A stretch of DNA of 32,173 bases, from positions 1 through 32,173 of the forward strand of contig JAFAFU010000024.1 of assembly GCA_023423335.1 (NCBI GenBank). Direction: 5' to 3'. Source of the DNA: Bacillota bacterium. GTDB lineage: Bacteria; Bacillota; Clostridia; Lachnospirales; Lachnospiraceae. The notes below the pieces were generated by a model that was not told the origin of the DNA, searched no databases, and saw only the letters and a program-made list of their open reading frames with translations. Positions 19,661-28,122 of the stretch are shown one piece after another (position 1 is the stretch's first letter; each line of letters begins with the position of its first letter). The translations under genes were made by a program, and so were the position numbers.

Positions 19661-22503
19661 AAGGAAACCTGGTGAAGCTCAATGTAAACCCCTGCAGGAT
19701 GTGTATGCCCATGGGTGCCGTGACGGCACTGTATGGAATAAAGAAATGTATGACGATACTTCATGGCTCCCAGGGCTGCAGTACCTACATCCGGCGTCAT
19801 ATGGCAACCCATTACAATGAACCGGTGGATATTGCCTCCTCCTCCCTGACGGAGGAAGGAACCGTCTATGGCGGCGAGAGGAATCTCATCCAGGGACTGG
19901 TCAATCTGATTAAGGTATATCAACCGGAGGTAATCGCAGTCGCAACCACCTGTCTGGCAGAAACCATAGGAGAGGATATCCATAGGATCCTATATCGGTT
20001 CTATGAGGAGTACCCGCAGTACCGGCAGGTTCATGTGATCCCGGTTCATTCCGCGGGCTATGCCGGAAGCCAGTACGAAGGATATCAGAATGCACTGCTT
20101 CAGATAGTGAAAGCAGTTCCGATGGAGACGGAGAAGAATAATAAAGTGAACATTATTACGAGTCTGCTATCTCCGGCAGATACCAGATACTTAAAGCAGC
20201 TGCTGGAAAGCTTCTCTCTGGAGTATATCCTTCTGCCGGATCTCTCGGAGAATCTGGATGGCGGCTATCAGCCGAGGTATCAGAAGCTGCCGCAGAGCGG
20301 CACCGGAATAGAAGATATCATAAAAATGGCGGGAGCCAGGTATACGATTGAATTATCTGCCTTTACTGAGGAATCGAATTCCGTCGGACATTACCTTAAG
20401 GTTAACTATGGAGTTCCCTATGAAGCACTTAATCTGCCGATGGGTTTGCGGGATAATGATGAACTGATAAAATGTTTTGCCAGACTATCCGGTAACCGGT
20501 CTCCTGAGGCTTTGGACAAAGAACGCTCCCGTTATCTGGATGCCATGATTGATTCCCATAAATATAACAGCGAAGCAAGGGCAGCGGTATTTGGCGAACC
20601 GGATTTTGTGTACAGCACCGTACGGCTATGCGTGGAAAATGGAATCGTACCGGTAATTACCGCAACCGGCTCCAAATGTGCGAGGTTTGCGGAGTTGGTC
20701 GGACAGGAGCTTCAGGAGGTAACAAAGCAGCTTCTGACAGGACGGGTCGAGATACTGGAGGATACGGATTTTCAGACAATAAAGGAACTGGCAAAGGAAC
20801 TCGACATCAATATCCTGATCGGTAACTCGGACGGAAGACGGATGGCGGAAGAGCTTGGGATCAATCTGGTCAGGCGGGGCTTTCCCATTCACGACCGGAT
20901 GGGAGGGCAGAGACTGCGCACGATGGGATATGAAGGAGCGCTGACCTATCTGGATGAGATCACGAACGTCATTATCGGCAGAAAAGAGAGCGGCTTTCGG
21001 GAAGAGCTGTACCATCGTTATTATAGAGGGCCGAAAAAAACAGCGGCCGCAGTATTTCATCTTCATAGAAAAGATCCGGATATGGAGAAGGAAATTACAA
21101 TATTCGAGCTGAACAGGAAAGAAGAAATATCCGGACGGACCCCGGAGGAAAAAACGGCTACCCATCCCTGCTATAACTGCGGTGCCCATCAGTATGCCAG
21201 AATTCATCTTCCGGTAGCGCCCAAATGCAACATCAGCTGCAATTACTGTGTTAGAAAATATGATTGCCCCAATGAAAGCAGACCGGGAGTCACAACCTCA
21301 GTATTAAAGCCGGAGGAGGCTCTGGAACGGTATAAAGCGGTAAAAGAAAAACTTTCGAATCTGGCTGTAGTGGGTATTGCCGGTCCGGGAGATGCCCTGG
21401 CTAATTTTCCGGAGACACTGAAGACGCTGGAACTGATCCGTAAGCAGGATCCTGAGATCACCTTCTGCCTCTCAACGAATGGACTGATGCTTCCCCAGTA
21501 TGCGGGCCAGCTAATGGAGGCGGGGGTATCCCATGTCACGGTAACAATGAATGCGGTAGATCCGGCAATCGGGGCGAGAATCTACCGATATGTTGATTAT
21601 ATGGGTGAAAGATACACCGGGGAAACGGCTGCCGCCATCCTGCTGGCAAACCAGCTGTCCGGTATCCGGATGCTTACCGCCAGGGGCATTATCTGTAAAA
21701 TAAATATTGTTGTGCTGAAGGGCATCAATGATCATCATATCCCGGAGATTGTAAAAAAGGTAAAGGAGCTGGGCGGTACCATGACAAATATAATGCCCAT
21801 GATTCCGGTGGAAGGCAGTGTATTTGAACGCCTGCCTCAGGCCAGCAATCAGGAAGTCACGGAGCTGCGAATCAGGTGCGGAACAATACTGAAGCAGATG
21901 TACCATTGCAGGCAGTGCCGGGCCGACGCTGCCGGAACTTTGGGCAATGACAGCTCTGCGGATCGGAAACTGTGTCAGAACACCATGGACGCAAATCCGG
22001 GGATGGACAGAAAACGGGAGGATGCAGGGCAGGAGGATATGAAGCAATTGGGCGCAGTACCAGAGATTGCAGAGCAGGAGAGTACGGAGAGAGAAAATAC
22101 AGGGCAGAGTAATATGGGGCAGGAGAATGCAGAGAAAGAGCATGCGATGCAGAAAGATATGGGCATTCAGGTAGCGGTTGCGACAAAAAGCGGAAGACTC
22201 GTAGATCAGCATTTTGGGCAGGTAACAGAACTTTATGTATATGAATTCAGAAATGGGAAAGCCATATTTCTGGAGAAACGAGGCATACCAAAATACTGTG
22301 CAGGTCCGGAGGAATGTGACTTAGTTAACGATAAAATCAGCAGAATCATTCAGACAATATCCGATTGTAAAGCGGTTATTGCCATGCGGATCGGTGACGC
22401 TCCGAAGGAAAAACTGAGACAAAAGGGTATCAGGGTTTATACGGGCTATGACCGGATAGAGGCGTCGGTAGAGAAGGCAGCCGCTGAAATATCAGCTTCC
22501 TGA
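19657..22503 (+). CDS. nifN-B: NifN-NifB fusion protein
   Basis: 948 aa, starting at the ATGA overlap with nifE. Residues 1 to about 445 are NifN (NPCRMCMPMGAV, HGSQGCSTYIRRH, ATTCLAETIGEDI), the beta-like half of the NifEN scaffold. From about 500 follows NifB: HPCYNCGAH, the radical-SAM motif Cys524-Cys528-Cys531 (CNISCNYC), GIAGPGDALANF, and CRQCRADAAG; it builds the 8Fe-9S-C core. A Gln/Glu/Met-rich linker of about 74 residues (about 763-836) with recurring GQ(E/S)NM-like units precedes a C-terminal NifX/NafY-type cofactor-binding domain (837-948, VAVATKSGRLVDQHFG). The same fusion is known from C. pasteurianum; it lets the precursor pass from NifB to NifEN within one polypeptide. Confidence 0.96.
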   Translation: MKGNLVKLNVNPCRMCMPMGAVTALYGIKKCMTILHGSQGCSTYIRRHMATHYNEPVDIASSSLTEEGTVYGGERNLIQGLVNLIKVYQPEVIAVATTCLAETIGEDIHRILYRFYEEYPQYRQVHVIPVHSAGYAGSQYEGYQNALLQIVKAVPMETEKNNKVNIITSLLSPADTRYLKQLLESFSLEYILLPDLSENLDGGYQPRYQKLPQSGTGIEDIIKMAGARYTIELSAFTEESNSVGHYLKVNYGVPYEALNLPMGLRDNDELIKCFARLSGNRSPEALDKERSRYLDAMIDSHKYNSEARAAVFGEPDFVYSTVRLCVENGIVPVITATGSKCARFAELVGQELQEVTKQLLTGRVEILEDTDFQTIKELAKELDINILIGNSDGRRMAEELGINLVRRGFPIHDRMGGQRLRTMGYEGALTYLDEITNVIIGRKESGFREELYHRYYRGPKKTAAAVFHLHRKDPDMEKEITIFELNRKEEISGRTPEEKTATHPCYNCGAHQYARIHLPVAPKCNISCNYCVRKYDCPNESRPGVTTSVLKPEEALERYKAVKEKLSNLAVVGIAGPGDALANFPETLKTLELIRKQDPEITFCLSTNGLMLPQYAGQLMEAGVSHVTVTMNAVDPAIGARIYRYVDYMGERYTGETAAAILLANQLSGIRMLTARGIICKINIVVLKGINDHHIPEIVKKVKELGGTMTNIMPMIPVEGSVFERLPQASNQEVTELRIRCGTILKQMYHCRQCRADAAGTLGNDSSADRKLCQNTMDANPGMDRKREDAGQEDMKQLGAVPEIAEQESTERENTGQSNMGQENAEKEHAMQKDMGIQVAVATKSGRLVDQHFGQVTELYVYEFRNGKAIFLEKRGIPKYCAGPEECDLVNDKISRIIQTISDCKAVIAMRIGDAPKEKLRQKGIRVYTGYDRIEASVEKAAAEISAS

Positions 22504-22603
22504 TAGCTATAGCGGCCGCCGGGAGCTAATGTGAAAGTTAAATTCGCTTTGCAAATATTATGCTGATGCCTAAATTCACAGGAATCGGCAGGTGGAGGTT
22601 ACT

Positions 22604-22912
22604 ATGGTTAAATTGAAATATCATGTTTTTGTCTGCACAAGCTGCAGGGTGAACGGACAACAAAAAGGGCTATGCTTCTCGAAGGACTCGGTGGATGTTG
22701 TGCAGAAATTTATGGAGGCAATTGAAGAGAATGAATTGTTTGGAGAGGTTATGATAACAAATACCGGCTGCTTCGGTATATGTGATAAGGGGCCGGTCGC
22801 CGTTGTATATCCTGAGGGTGTCTGGTATGGAAATCTGACGGACGAGAGTGTGGAAAGGATTGTCGATCAGCATCTGATGCAGGGGATACCCGTGGAGGAA
22901 TATAGGATTTAG
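22604..22912 (+). CDS. 2Fe-2S ferredoxin, thioredoxin-like (C. pasteurianum type)
   Basis: 102 aa from the ATG at 22604, with GGTGGAGG just upstream (a GTG at 22592 overlaps this site). Cysteines at 11, 14, 24, 56 and 60 match exactly the pattern and length of the 2Fe-2S ferredoxin of C. pasteurianum, in which 11, 24, 56 and 60 hold the cluster. Fold: HVFVCTSCRVNG, TNTGCFGICDKGPVAVVYPEG. That ferredoxin interacts with the MoFe protein and lies in nif clusters, so a role in electron transfer or cluster handling for nitrogenase is likely but not proven. It is in the operon about 100 bp after nifN-B. Confidence 0.93.
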   Translation: MVKLKYHVFVCTSCRVNGQQKGLCFSKDSVDVVQKFMEAIEENELFGEVMITNTGCFGICDKGPVAVVYPEGVWYGNLTDESVERIVDQHLMQGIPVEEYRI

Positions 22913-23018
22913 CCTGGTATAAACACTCTCAGTTAATTTCATTAAAAACATAACAGCATATTTATATTGGACTTTCATTACGGCCAGATGGCAGCTCTGA
23001 CAGAAAGGTGGAAGGATA

Positions 23019-24002
23019 ATGCTTCGGATCATTGATAATACCTTAACCGCACTTGACCATACTCTGCCCTCCAGAGAGGAATTACATGAATTCTGTGAAC
23101 TGCTCTTTCTAATCGGAGTAGATGAAGTGGAATTATCGGTTGCTATGTATGAGAGGATGGAGCGTCTGCCGGAAAAAGGACGCTTTATCCTTAATATAGC
23201 CATCGGGGATGAAATGGTGAAATATCCCGGCTTTCACCGATATGTCTGCCAAAGGGGCGGAGCTGGCGATAACCTGATTACTGAGATACAGCTGAATGAT
23301 GCAAGGGAGATTTTAAGGCTGAAGCAGCTGCAAGGCAGGAGGGAGCTTCGGATTGTCGGTCTGGATGACCTGTTCTGCAATCCCTATGACAGAATCCTTC
23401 AGGAAATTAAGAGAATTCTCCCGGGTACTATAATTATCTTCGGTCCTGAGAATTCCTACGGCTGTGCCAGCGCTCTGGCAGTTTTATGGATGCTGGAATA
23501 CGGTAAGGCAGTAACAACAAGCTTTGCCGGTTGCAGGAATAATGCTTCCACAGAGGAGGTCATCATGGCTCTGAGGCTTGCAGCCAGGCATAAACCGAAC
23601 CGCAATTTAACTGTATTGCCCCGGCTGGCTTTCCTGTATGAAAAATTTACGAATAAGGTTATCGGAAGAAAAAAACCGATTATCGGGAGGAACATCTTTC
23701 AGGTGGAAGCAGGGATTCATGCAGACGGATTAAAGAAAAACCCGGCTACCTATGAGGCTTATGCTCCGAACTGTGTCGGTCAGAAGCAGGAACTTGTCAT
23801 CGGTAAGCATTCCGGTACGAGAGCAGTGAAATTAAAGCTGGAGGAGCTGCAGCTTCCTATTCCAAAGGAAACTGTGATTGATACTATTCTTGCGGCAGTC
23901 AAGCAGATCTGCACGGAATACAGAAAAAGCCTCAGTAACGATGAATTTGTAAAGCTGGTTTTGGAGGTGACAGCCCGTGAAGGTAGTAAAACATATTGTT
24001 GA
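23019..24002 (+). CDS. nifV-omega: Homocitrate synthase, omega subunit (C-terminal half of NifV)
   Basis: 327 aa; AAAGGTGGAAGG lies before the ATG. The second half carries the C-terminal homocitrate/isopropylmalate synthase elements: FQVEAGIHADGLKKNP, YAPNCVGQKQELVIGKHSG. The first 200 residues look like a decayed TIM barrel, opening IIDNTLTALD where active enzymes have the DTTLRDGEQ motif, so the subunit is probably not catalytic alone. It supplies homocitrate, the organic ligand of FeMo-co, with the alpha subunit. The split into omega then alpha is the arrangement described in C. pasteurianum. It overlaps nifV-alpha by 26 bp. Confidence 0.93.
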   Translation: MLRIIDNTLTALDHTLPSREELHEFCELLFLIGVDEVELSVAMYERMERLPEKGRFILNIAIGDEMVKYPGFHRYVCQRGGAGDNLITEIQLNDAREILRLKQLQGRRELRIVGLDDLFCNPYDRILQEIKRILPGTIIIFGPENSYGCASALAVLWMLEYGKAVTTSFAGCRNNASTEEVIMALRLAARHKPNRNLTVLPRLAFLYEKFTNKVIGRKKPIIGRNIFQVEAGIHADGLKKNPATYEAYAPNCVGQKQELVIGKHSGTRAVKLKLEELQLPIPKETVIDTILAAVKQICTEYRKSLSNDEFVKLVLEVTAREGSKTYC

Positions 24003-24783
24003 CACCACCTTAAGGGATGGGGAACAGAGCCCCGGAATCGCACTCAGTATCGGGGATAAGGTGAAGATAGCCAGACTTCTGGACGAAATCGGTGTTTATG
24101 AAATCGAGGCCGGGGTCCCGGTACTGAGTGAAGCGGAGGAGGAGAGCATCTTAAGAATTATTGAAAATAAGAAGAGCGCGAAGATCTCTGTCTGGAGCCG
24201 TATGAATGTCAATGATGTCAAACGCTCCATCGCCTGCGGACCGGACATCATCCATATCGGTGCTCCGGTCTCCTATGTACAGATTTACAGTAAGCTCAGG
24301 AAGAATAAAGGATGGGTAATCAAGAATTTATTGGAGTGCGTGGAAGCGGCGAAAAGCCGGAACATCTCTGTGACCGTAGGTATGGAGGATGCTTCCAGGT
24401 CGGACATCGGTTTTATGCTCAGCATGATCCTGGAGTTGAAGAGGGCAGGCGTTGATATCATACGGATTGCGGACACGGTTGGGGTATTAACTCCGGCCCG
24501 AACCAAGGAGCTGGTTGAAACCATCTCCTCGAATACGGGCATGAAGCTTGAGATGCATGTTCATAACGATCTTGGAATGGCAGTGGCGAATTCCATCGTC
24601 GGGGCAAAAGCCGGAGCTGATTTCATCGACTGCACCCTGTTTGGAATAGGAGAGAGGACAGGAAACTGTAATTTGTATGATTTTGTCCACGCAGGGGAAG
24701 CCATCTTTGAATTTGCCATGAACAAAAAACAGATCCGCGGGCTGGAGCAGGAGCTTTATGAGATCCTGAAAGGGGCAATGTGA
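23977..24783 (+). CDS. nifV-alpha: Homocitrate synthase, alpha subunit (catalytic half of NifV)
   Basis: 268 aa from a GTG at 23977, supported by TTGGAGG at 23961-23967; it starts inside nifV-omega. It holds the complete catalytic TIM-barrel motifs: DTTLRDGEQSPG (residues 9-20), EIEAGVPV, MEDASRSD, and metal ligands in HVHNDLGMAVAN (from His194), then GERTGNCNL. It condenses acetyl-CoA and 2-oxoglutarate to (R)-homocitrate. It lacks the C-terminal regulatory or stabilising region, provided by nifV-omega. Last gene of the nif operon; only 44 bp separate it from a convergent gene and I see no convincing terminator there. Confidence 0.95.
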   Translation: MKVVKHIVDTTLRDGEQSPGIALSIGDKVKIARLLDEIGVYEIEAGVPVLSEAEEESILRIIENKKSAKISVWSRMNVNDVKRSIACGPDIIHIGAPVSYVQIYSKLRKNKGWVIKNLLECVEAAKSRNISVTVGMEDASRSDIGFMLSMILELKRAGVDIIRIADTVGVLTPARTKELVETISSNTGMKLEMHVHNDLGMAVANSIVGAKAGADFIDCTLFGIGERTGNCNLYDFVHAGEAIFEFAMNKKQIRGLEQELYEILKGAM

Positions 24784-24827
24784 TCAGTATCATACCTAAT
24801 TCAAATACTTAGACATAATAATATGAA

Positions 24828-25382
24828 TTATAAGGCTGTCAGCATATCATACAATTTATTGACAGTATTCCAGTTCCGTACGGTAGCCGAATGAAAGGTC
24901 TTTGAAATGAGGACTGCCAGTCTGGATTTGCGTATGCTCTGGTGACAAAGCAGGAACAGCTCTCTTTGACCGGGGCGCAATATATCGGAGCCGACGTACT
25001 CTTTGCAAATAGCATCAATCTGCACCTGCTCCGGTGGGTTATCCAGAAAATAGACATAGAGATGTTCAACCTGCGGATCAGCGTCTTCTGCTGCTGCTAT
25101 TTCTGCCGCCGTGACAGGGAGCCCATTTATTAATAACTCTATTTCGTCTATACTCCGTATTAATATACCGCTTTCAAACCCAAACCGCTCAAGAAAACCG
25201 GCCTTAATCGTATCATGTAATGCAGCTTTACTGAGTGTTGTTTCCAAAACAGCATTGCCGCTTTGGATATAGGTTTTTACCTTATTCAAACCCAGATCAC
25301 AAAGCAACCGCTTTAACTCCTCCATCTTTACGATATTTTTTCCTCCGACATTAATACCCCTAAAAAGTATGGCATATTTCAT
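24828..25382 (-). CDS. DUF1697 family protein
   Basis: 184 aa; AGAGGTGAG on the minus strand precedes the ATG. Opens with the DUF1697 signature KYAILFRGINVGGKNIVKM and continues LKTLL-like LKRLLCDLGLNKVKTYIQSGN, ending with ILRPGQRELFLL ... SATVRNWNTVNKLYDML, both typical of the family. A soluble cytosolic protein of two alpha/beta subdomains; the biochemical role is unknown. It converges on the nif operon and is a single-gene unit. Unlike nif it shows no link to nitrogen metabolism. Confidence 0.93.
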   Translation of the reverse strand: MKYAILFRGINVGGKNIVKMEELKRLLCDLGLNKVKTYIQSGNAVLETTLSKAALHDTIKAGFLERFGFESGILIRSIDEIELLINGLPVTAAEIAAAEDADPQVEHLYVYFLDNPPEQVQIDAICKEYVGSDILRPGQRELFLLCHQSIRKSRLAVLISKTFHSATVRNWNTVNKLYDMLTAL

Positions 25383-25487
25383 AAGTTCTCACCTCTTCGT
25401 GTATTGTGTTATCCATATAAAATCCCCGGTTTTATCGTTTTATAATTAATATAAACCGTTATAATTCCTATTATTCCCCGGAATGCA

Positions 25488-25517
25488 TTGACACAACGAT
25501 AACCCGTGATTTATAAT
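25488..25517 (+). promoter_or_regulatory. Promoter of the putative antitoxin RNA
   Basis: TTGACA (25488-25493), 18-bp spacer, TATAAT (25512-25517). There is no coding frame downstream on the plus strand. Confidence 0.75.
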
Positions 25518-25523
25518 ATACTT

Positions 25524-25625
25524 AACAAGACAGCCAGAAGATAGATAAAGCCTATCCGTCTCGGCGAAAAATCAGATCAAAATAGCCGTCCTAACTTTTG
25601 CGGAGAGCAGGGCGGCTATTTTTTA
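25524..25625 (+). ncRNA. Putative type I antitoxin RNA (RatA-like arrangement)
   Basis: A transcript of about 100 nt from the consensus promoter to the terminator at 25579-25624. It has an imperfect hairpin at about 25537-25561 and runs convergent to the small toxin gene, overlapping the 3' end of its mRNA. Convergent 3' overlap is the layout of txpA/RatA and bsrG/SR4. Prediction from sequence only. Confidence 0.6.
25579..25624. terminator. Bidirectional terminator shared by toxin and antitoxin
   Basis: AATAGCCGTCC (25581-25591) pairs with GGGCGGCTATT (25610-25620), with TTTTTT on the plus side and TTTTGATCTGATTTTT on the minus side. Confidence 0.75.
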
Positions 25626-25705
25626 TGCTTATCATTTCTGATAAGTGTTATTATAGCTGTAAGCATAATTACAAAAGTGAATAAATCACTATATGTAATA
25701 TACAT
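25616..25705 (-). CDS. Putative type I toxin, holin-like peptide (29 aa)
   Basis: From the ATG at 25705 the minus strand encodes MYITYSDLF, a hydrophobic helix (TFVIMLTAIITLI) and a basic tail RNDKHKK, the pattern of the small putative holin-like toxins of Firmicutes (short Y-x-D-L-F start, one membrane span, lysine-rich end). The strong ribosome site GGGGATGG can pair with CCATCC in the same leader, which would hide it, as in other type I toxin mRNAs. A fully consensus promoter about 120 bp upstream gives a long 5' leader. The stop lies inside the shared terminator stem. The expected action is membrane depolarisation when the antitoxin RNA is lost. Confidence 0.75.
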   Translation of the reverse strand: MYITYSDLFTFVIMLTAIITLIRNDKHKK

Positions 25706-25821
25706 AGGCACCATCCCCTTTCGCAAGACTCGAAACGGATGGCATGACCGCCCTACCGGCTGCCTTGGTAAACATATAATATTGTCATGAAAGAAGAGCC
25801 GATTGGGAGATAGTTTAGAGA

Positions 25822-25850
25822 ATTATACCAGAAAAAGTAAACTATGTCAA
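25822..25850 (-). promoter_or_regulatory. Consensus promoter of the holin-like toxin
   Basis: On the minus strand TTGACA (25850-25845), 17-bp spacer, TATAAT (25827-25822), a perfect match to the sigma-A consensus. Transcription would start near 25815. Confidence 0.85.
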
Positions 25851-26010
25851 AGGGGGGGAATAAGAGATGAGATGCTTTTATTATGCAACTATATACGGGC
25901 GTAGTATACTTACAAATGATCTCCATGACACAAAAAAGCACCCTTTCGACAGTCCTCCATAGGACAGTATAAAACAAAATGTTATATGGGTACTGCCAAG
26001 TTAAGATGTC

Positions 26011-26053
26011 TAAAACAAGGTATCGTTCAGGTCGAACGATGCCTGTTTTATTC
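26011..26053. terminator. Strong hairpin, probable bidirectional terminator
   Basis: TAAAACA and GGTATCGTTC pair with GAACGATGCC and TGTTTTA around a 5-nt loop, followed by TTC-rich sequence on plus and GACATC on minus. It lies between the toxin promoter and padR; the rest of 25851-26171 holds no supportable gene. Confidence 0.55.
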
Positions 26054-26171
26054 TGCTTTAAAACCAAGTGTTCTTTCTATCCTCTGGTATAAATGGCCGA
26101 GTGCATAAGGAAGCAACTATCCAATACCAAAACAACGTGATAGACAGCCAACAGACGGAATGTAAAACAAA

Positions 26172-26200
26172 TTGACATGTTCAAGTCTATATGTTATTAT
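26172..26200 (+). promoter_or_regulatory. Promoter of the padR-hydrolase operon
   Basis: TTGACA (26172-26177), 17-bp spacer, TATTAT (26195-26200). An ACAT-N12-ATGT dyad (26175-26194) overlaps the spacer and could be the PadR operator, giving autoregulation. Confidence 0.75.
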
Positions 26201-26229
26201 TAACACAGTTATAGAAGGACGGTGAATAT

Positions 26230-27192
26230 ATGTCAATCAATCATACGATACTTGGAATGCTGAATTGCAAACCATCGACCGGATATGATTTGAAAAAAAT
26301 CATGCAGGAAACATCATTTATGCCTTGGTCTGGAAACAACAATCAAATATATAAGGCTTTGCTTGAATTGGATGATAACGCTTTTGTGACCAGTGAGCTT
26401 TACCCTCAAGACGGCTCTCCCTCTAAAAAGGTATATACGATTACAGAGGCGGGATTGTCTGAACTCAAGAAATGGTTACGGTCTGCGCCGGAAATGTTTG
26501 AGGTTAAAAAACCTATTTTACTTCAACTTGCATGGATCGACCTGCTGAGCGATGAAGAAATAGATGAATTGCTAAGCAAATATGAGCAGGAACTAAGGGG
26601 CCAAATGTTTATCGAGCAGACAAAATCGCAATTCAGTTTTTTTAATCAGGGAAGAACCTCACGCGAATCTGCTATATGGGATTTAATCAGTCAAAATATT
26701 GTCCTATCCTATCAAACAGAATTAGAGTGGGTAGGCAGAGCAAGAGAGGTTTTATTCCATCATCCTAACCAAGAGAAAACTACCATATCTGACCCGGTGA
26801 AGGGGCATGAAAAAATGGAATACAAAATTATTGAGAAGAACAAGCAGAGATATATCCTGTTAGACCCTATCGGTGAATCTGTGCAGACCGAACAGGATGC
26901 AATCTGGCTGTTTACGGTTTGCCTTGAAAACCAAGTTACCCGTTTACTAATTCACGGCGAAAGATTGTCCGACGACTTTTTGCGCTTGCGAACAGGGATC
27001 GCCGGGATAGCATTGCAGAAATTCTCTACCTACGGCATCAAGGCCGCCGCTATCCTTGATGAAGAAAGAACCAAGGGAAAGTTCAAAGAGTTTTTAGTGG
27101 AAAGCAATAAAGGACATGTTTTCAGAAGCTTTCCAACTTTTGAGGAAGCCGAATATTGGCTGCTTGACGATAGAAAGGAAACAGTTTTATGA
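26230..27192 (+). CDS. PadR-family regulator fused to a DUF4180 domain
   Basis: 320 aa; GGACGGTG lies before the ATG. Residues 1-75 are the PadR winged helix (HTILGMLNCKPSTGYDLKK, NNNQIYKALLELDD, KKVYTITEAGLSELKKWL), 80-180 the helical PadR C-terminal dimerisation part. A third domain from about 200 (EYKIIEKNKQRYILLDP ... LLIHGERLSDDFLRLRTGIAGIALQKF ... FPTFEEAEYWLL) matches DUF4180, which usually occurs as a small independent protein. The fusion may give the repressor a ligand-sensing module. The last codons overlap the next gene (ATGA), so the pair is co-translated. Confidence 0.88.
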   Translation: MSINHTILGMLNCKPSTGYDLKKIMQETSFMPWSGNNNQIYKALLELDDNAFVTSELYPQDGSPSKKVYTITEAGLSELKKWLRSAPEMFEVKKPILLQLAWIDLLSDEEIDELLSKYEQELRGQMFIEQTKSQFSFFNQGRTSRESAIWDLISQNIVLSYQTELEWVGRAREVLFHHPNQEKTTISDPVKGHEKMEYKIIEKNKQRYILLDPIGESVQTEQDAIWLFTVCLENQVTRLLIHGERLSDDFLRLRTGIAGIALQKFSTYGIKAAAILDEERTKGKFKEFLVESNKGHVFRSFPTFEEAEYWLLDDRKETVL

Positions 27193-28022
27193 ATGCATTT
27201 AAGACAAACGAAGGTAAACAAGCGGTGATTGAATATTATAATATGCTGCTTAGCCACATGAATATCTCTCACGAGGAACTTTATGTTGTGACGCGATATG
27301 GAGATACTTTTCTTCTTGCAGCGGGAGACAAAGAAAAAGAACCCGTTATTATGTTGCATGGTAGCAGTATGAATTCCGCAATGTGGATACGGGACATCGA
27401 GGAAATGAGCAAGTATTTTCGGGTTTACGCACCCGATTTGCCGGGCGAACCTGGCAGAAGCAATGAGGAGCAACTGCCATTTGACAATATGGATTACGCT
27501 CTTTGGCTTAGCGACGTTTTTGAGGCGCTTCATATTAGCACGGCCAACCTTGTAGGGTTGTCCTTGGGGGCATGGCTTGCGGCAAAGTTTGCATCAAATT
27601 ATGCCGACAAAGTAAAGAAACTTGTTCTTCTCTGCCCTGCCGGAATTGGCGGTCAAAACCACGCTTTCAAGGACATTGCAATGGCTCTCCTGCCTAAAGG
27701 GGAAAGTGGAGTTGATGAACTATTTCAGATGATAAACGGGGGTAATCCAATCCCTGAAATCATGCTGAATTATCAGAAGTTGATTGCGGAAGTTTTCAAT
27801 TCTCGTATGGAGCCGATTCCAATCTTCACGGATGAAGATTTGAAACGCCTAACCATGCCGAGTTTGTTGATAGTAGGCGAAAAAGACATTATACTCAATT
27901 CCCTTGAAACAGCAGAGCGATATAAGAGATTGGTGCCAACGGCATGTATAATGGTTTTACCAGACGCAGGACATGCCTTAACTGGAAAAGCAGAGGAGAT
28001 CATAAACTTCTTAGTGAAGTAA
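27189..28022 (+). CDS. Alpha/beta hydrolase
   Basis: 277 aa, starting in the ATGA overlap with padR. Alpha/beta-hydrolase fold: oxyanion-hole HGSSMNSAMW, nucleophile elbow GLSLGAW (Ser), GEKDII with the acid Asp, and DAGHAL with the catalytic His. The order and length fit small soluble esterase/lipase or hydrolytic dehalogenase-like members; no signal peptide. Because it is coupled to a PadR-type repressor with a ligand-binding-like extension, it may be induced by, and act on, a small aromatic or antibiotic-like compound; this is inference. A strong hairpin follows at 28123. Confidence 0.88.
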   Translation: MNAFKTNEGKQAVIEYYNMLLSHMNISHEELYVVTRYGDTFLLAAGDKEKEPVIMLHGSSMNSAMWIRDIEEMSKYFRVYAPDLPGEPGRSNEEQLPFDNMDYALWLSDVFEALHISTANLVGLSLGAWLAAKFASNYADKVKKLVLLCPAGIGGQNHAFKDIAMALLPKGESGVDELFQMINGGNPIPEIMLNYQKLIAEVFNSRMEPIPIFTDEDLKRLTMPSLLIVGEKDIILNSLETAERYKRLVPTACIMVLPDAGHALTGKAEEIINFLVK

Positions 28023-28122
28023 AAAAACAATTCAATAAGAGGATAGCTGCCATGCGGTAATAAAAAAAACCGCATATGGGGCAGATGATATTTTGCGGCT
28101 GTTTTCAGCCTAAAAGCCAAAT

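Noticed and set aside
21511..22212. A 233-codon reverse-strand frame opposite nifN-B
   Set aside because: Shadow of the repetitive linker and NifB coding sequence; no start signal and biased Cys/His/Leu composition.
25753..26067. A 104-aa minus-strand open frame upstream of the holin-like toxin
   Set aside because: It spans the perfect toxin promoter and the 26011 hairpin, has no ribosome site and an unnatural composition; judged a chance frame.
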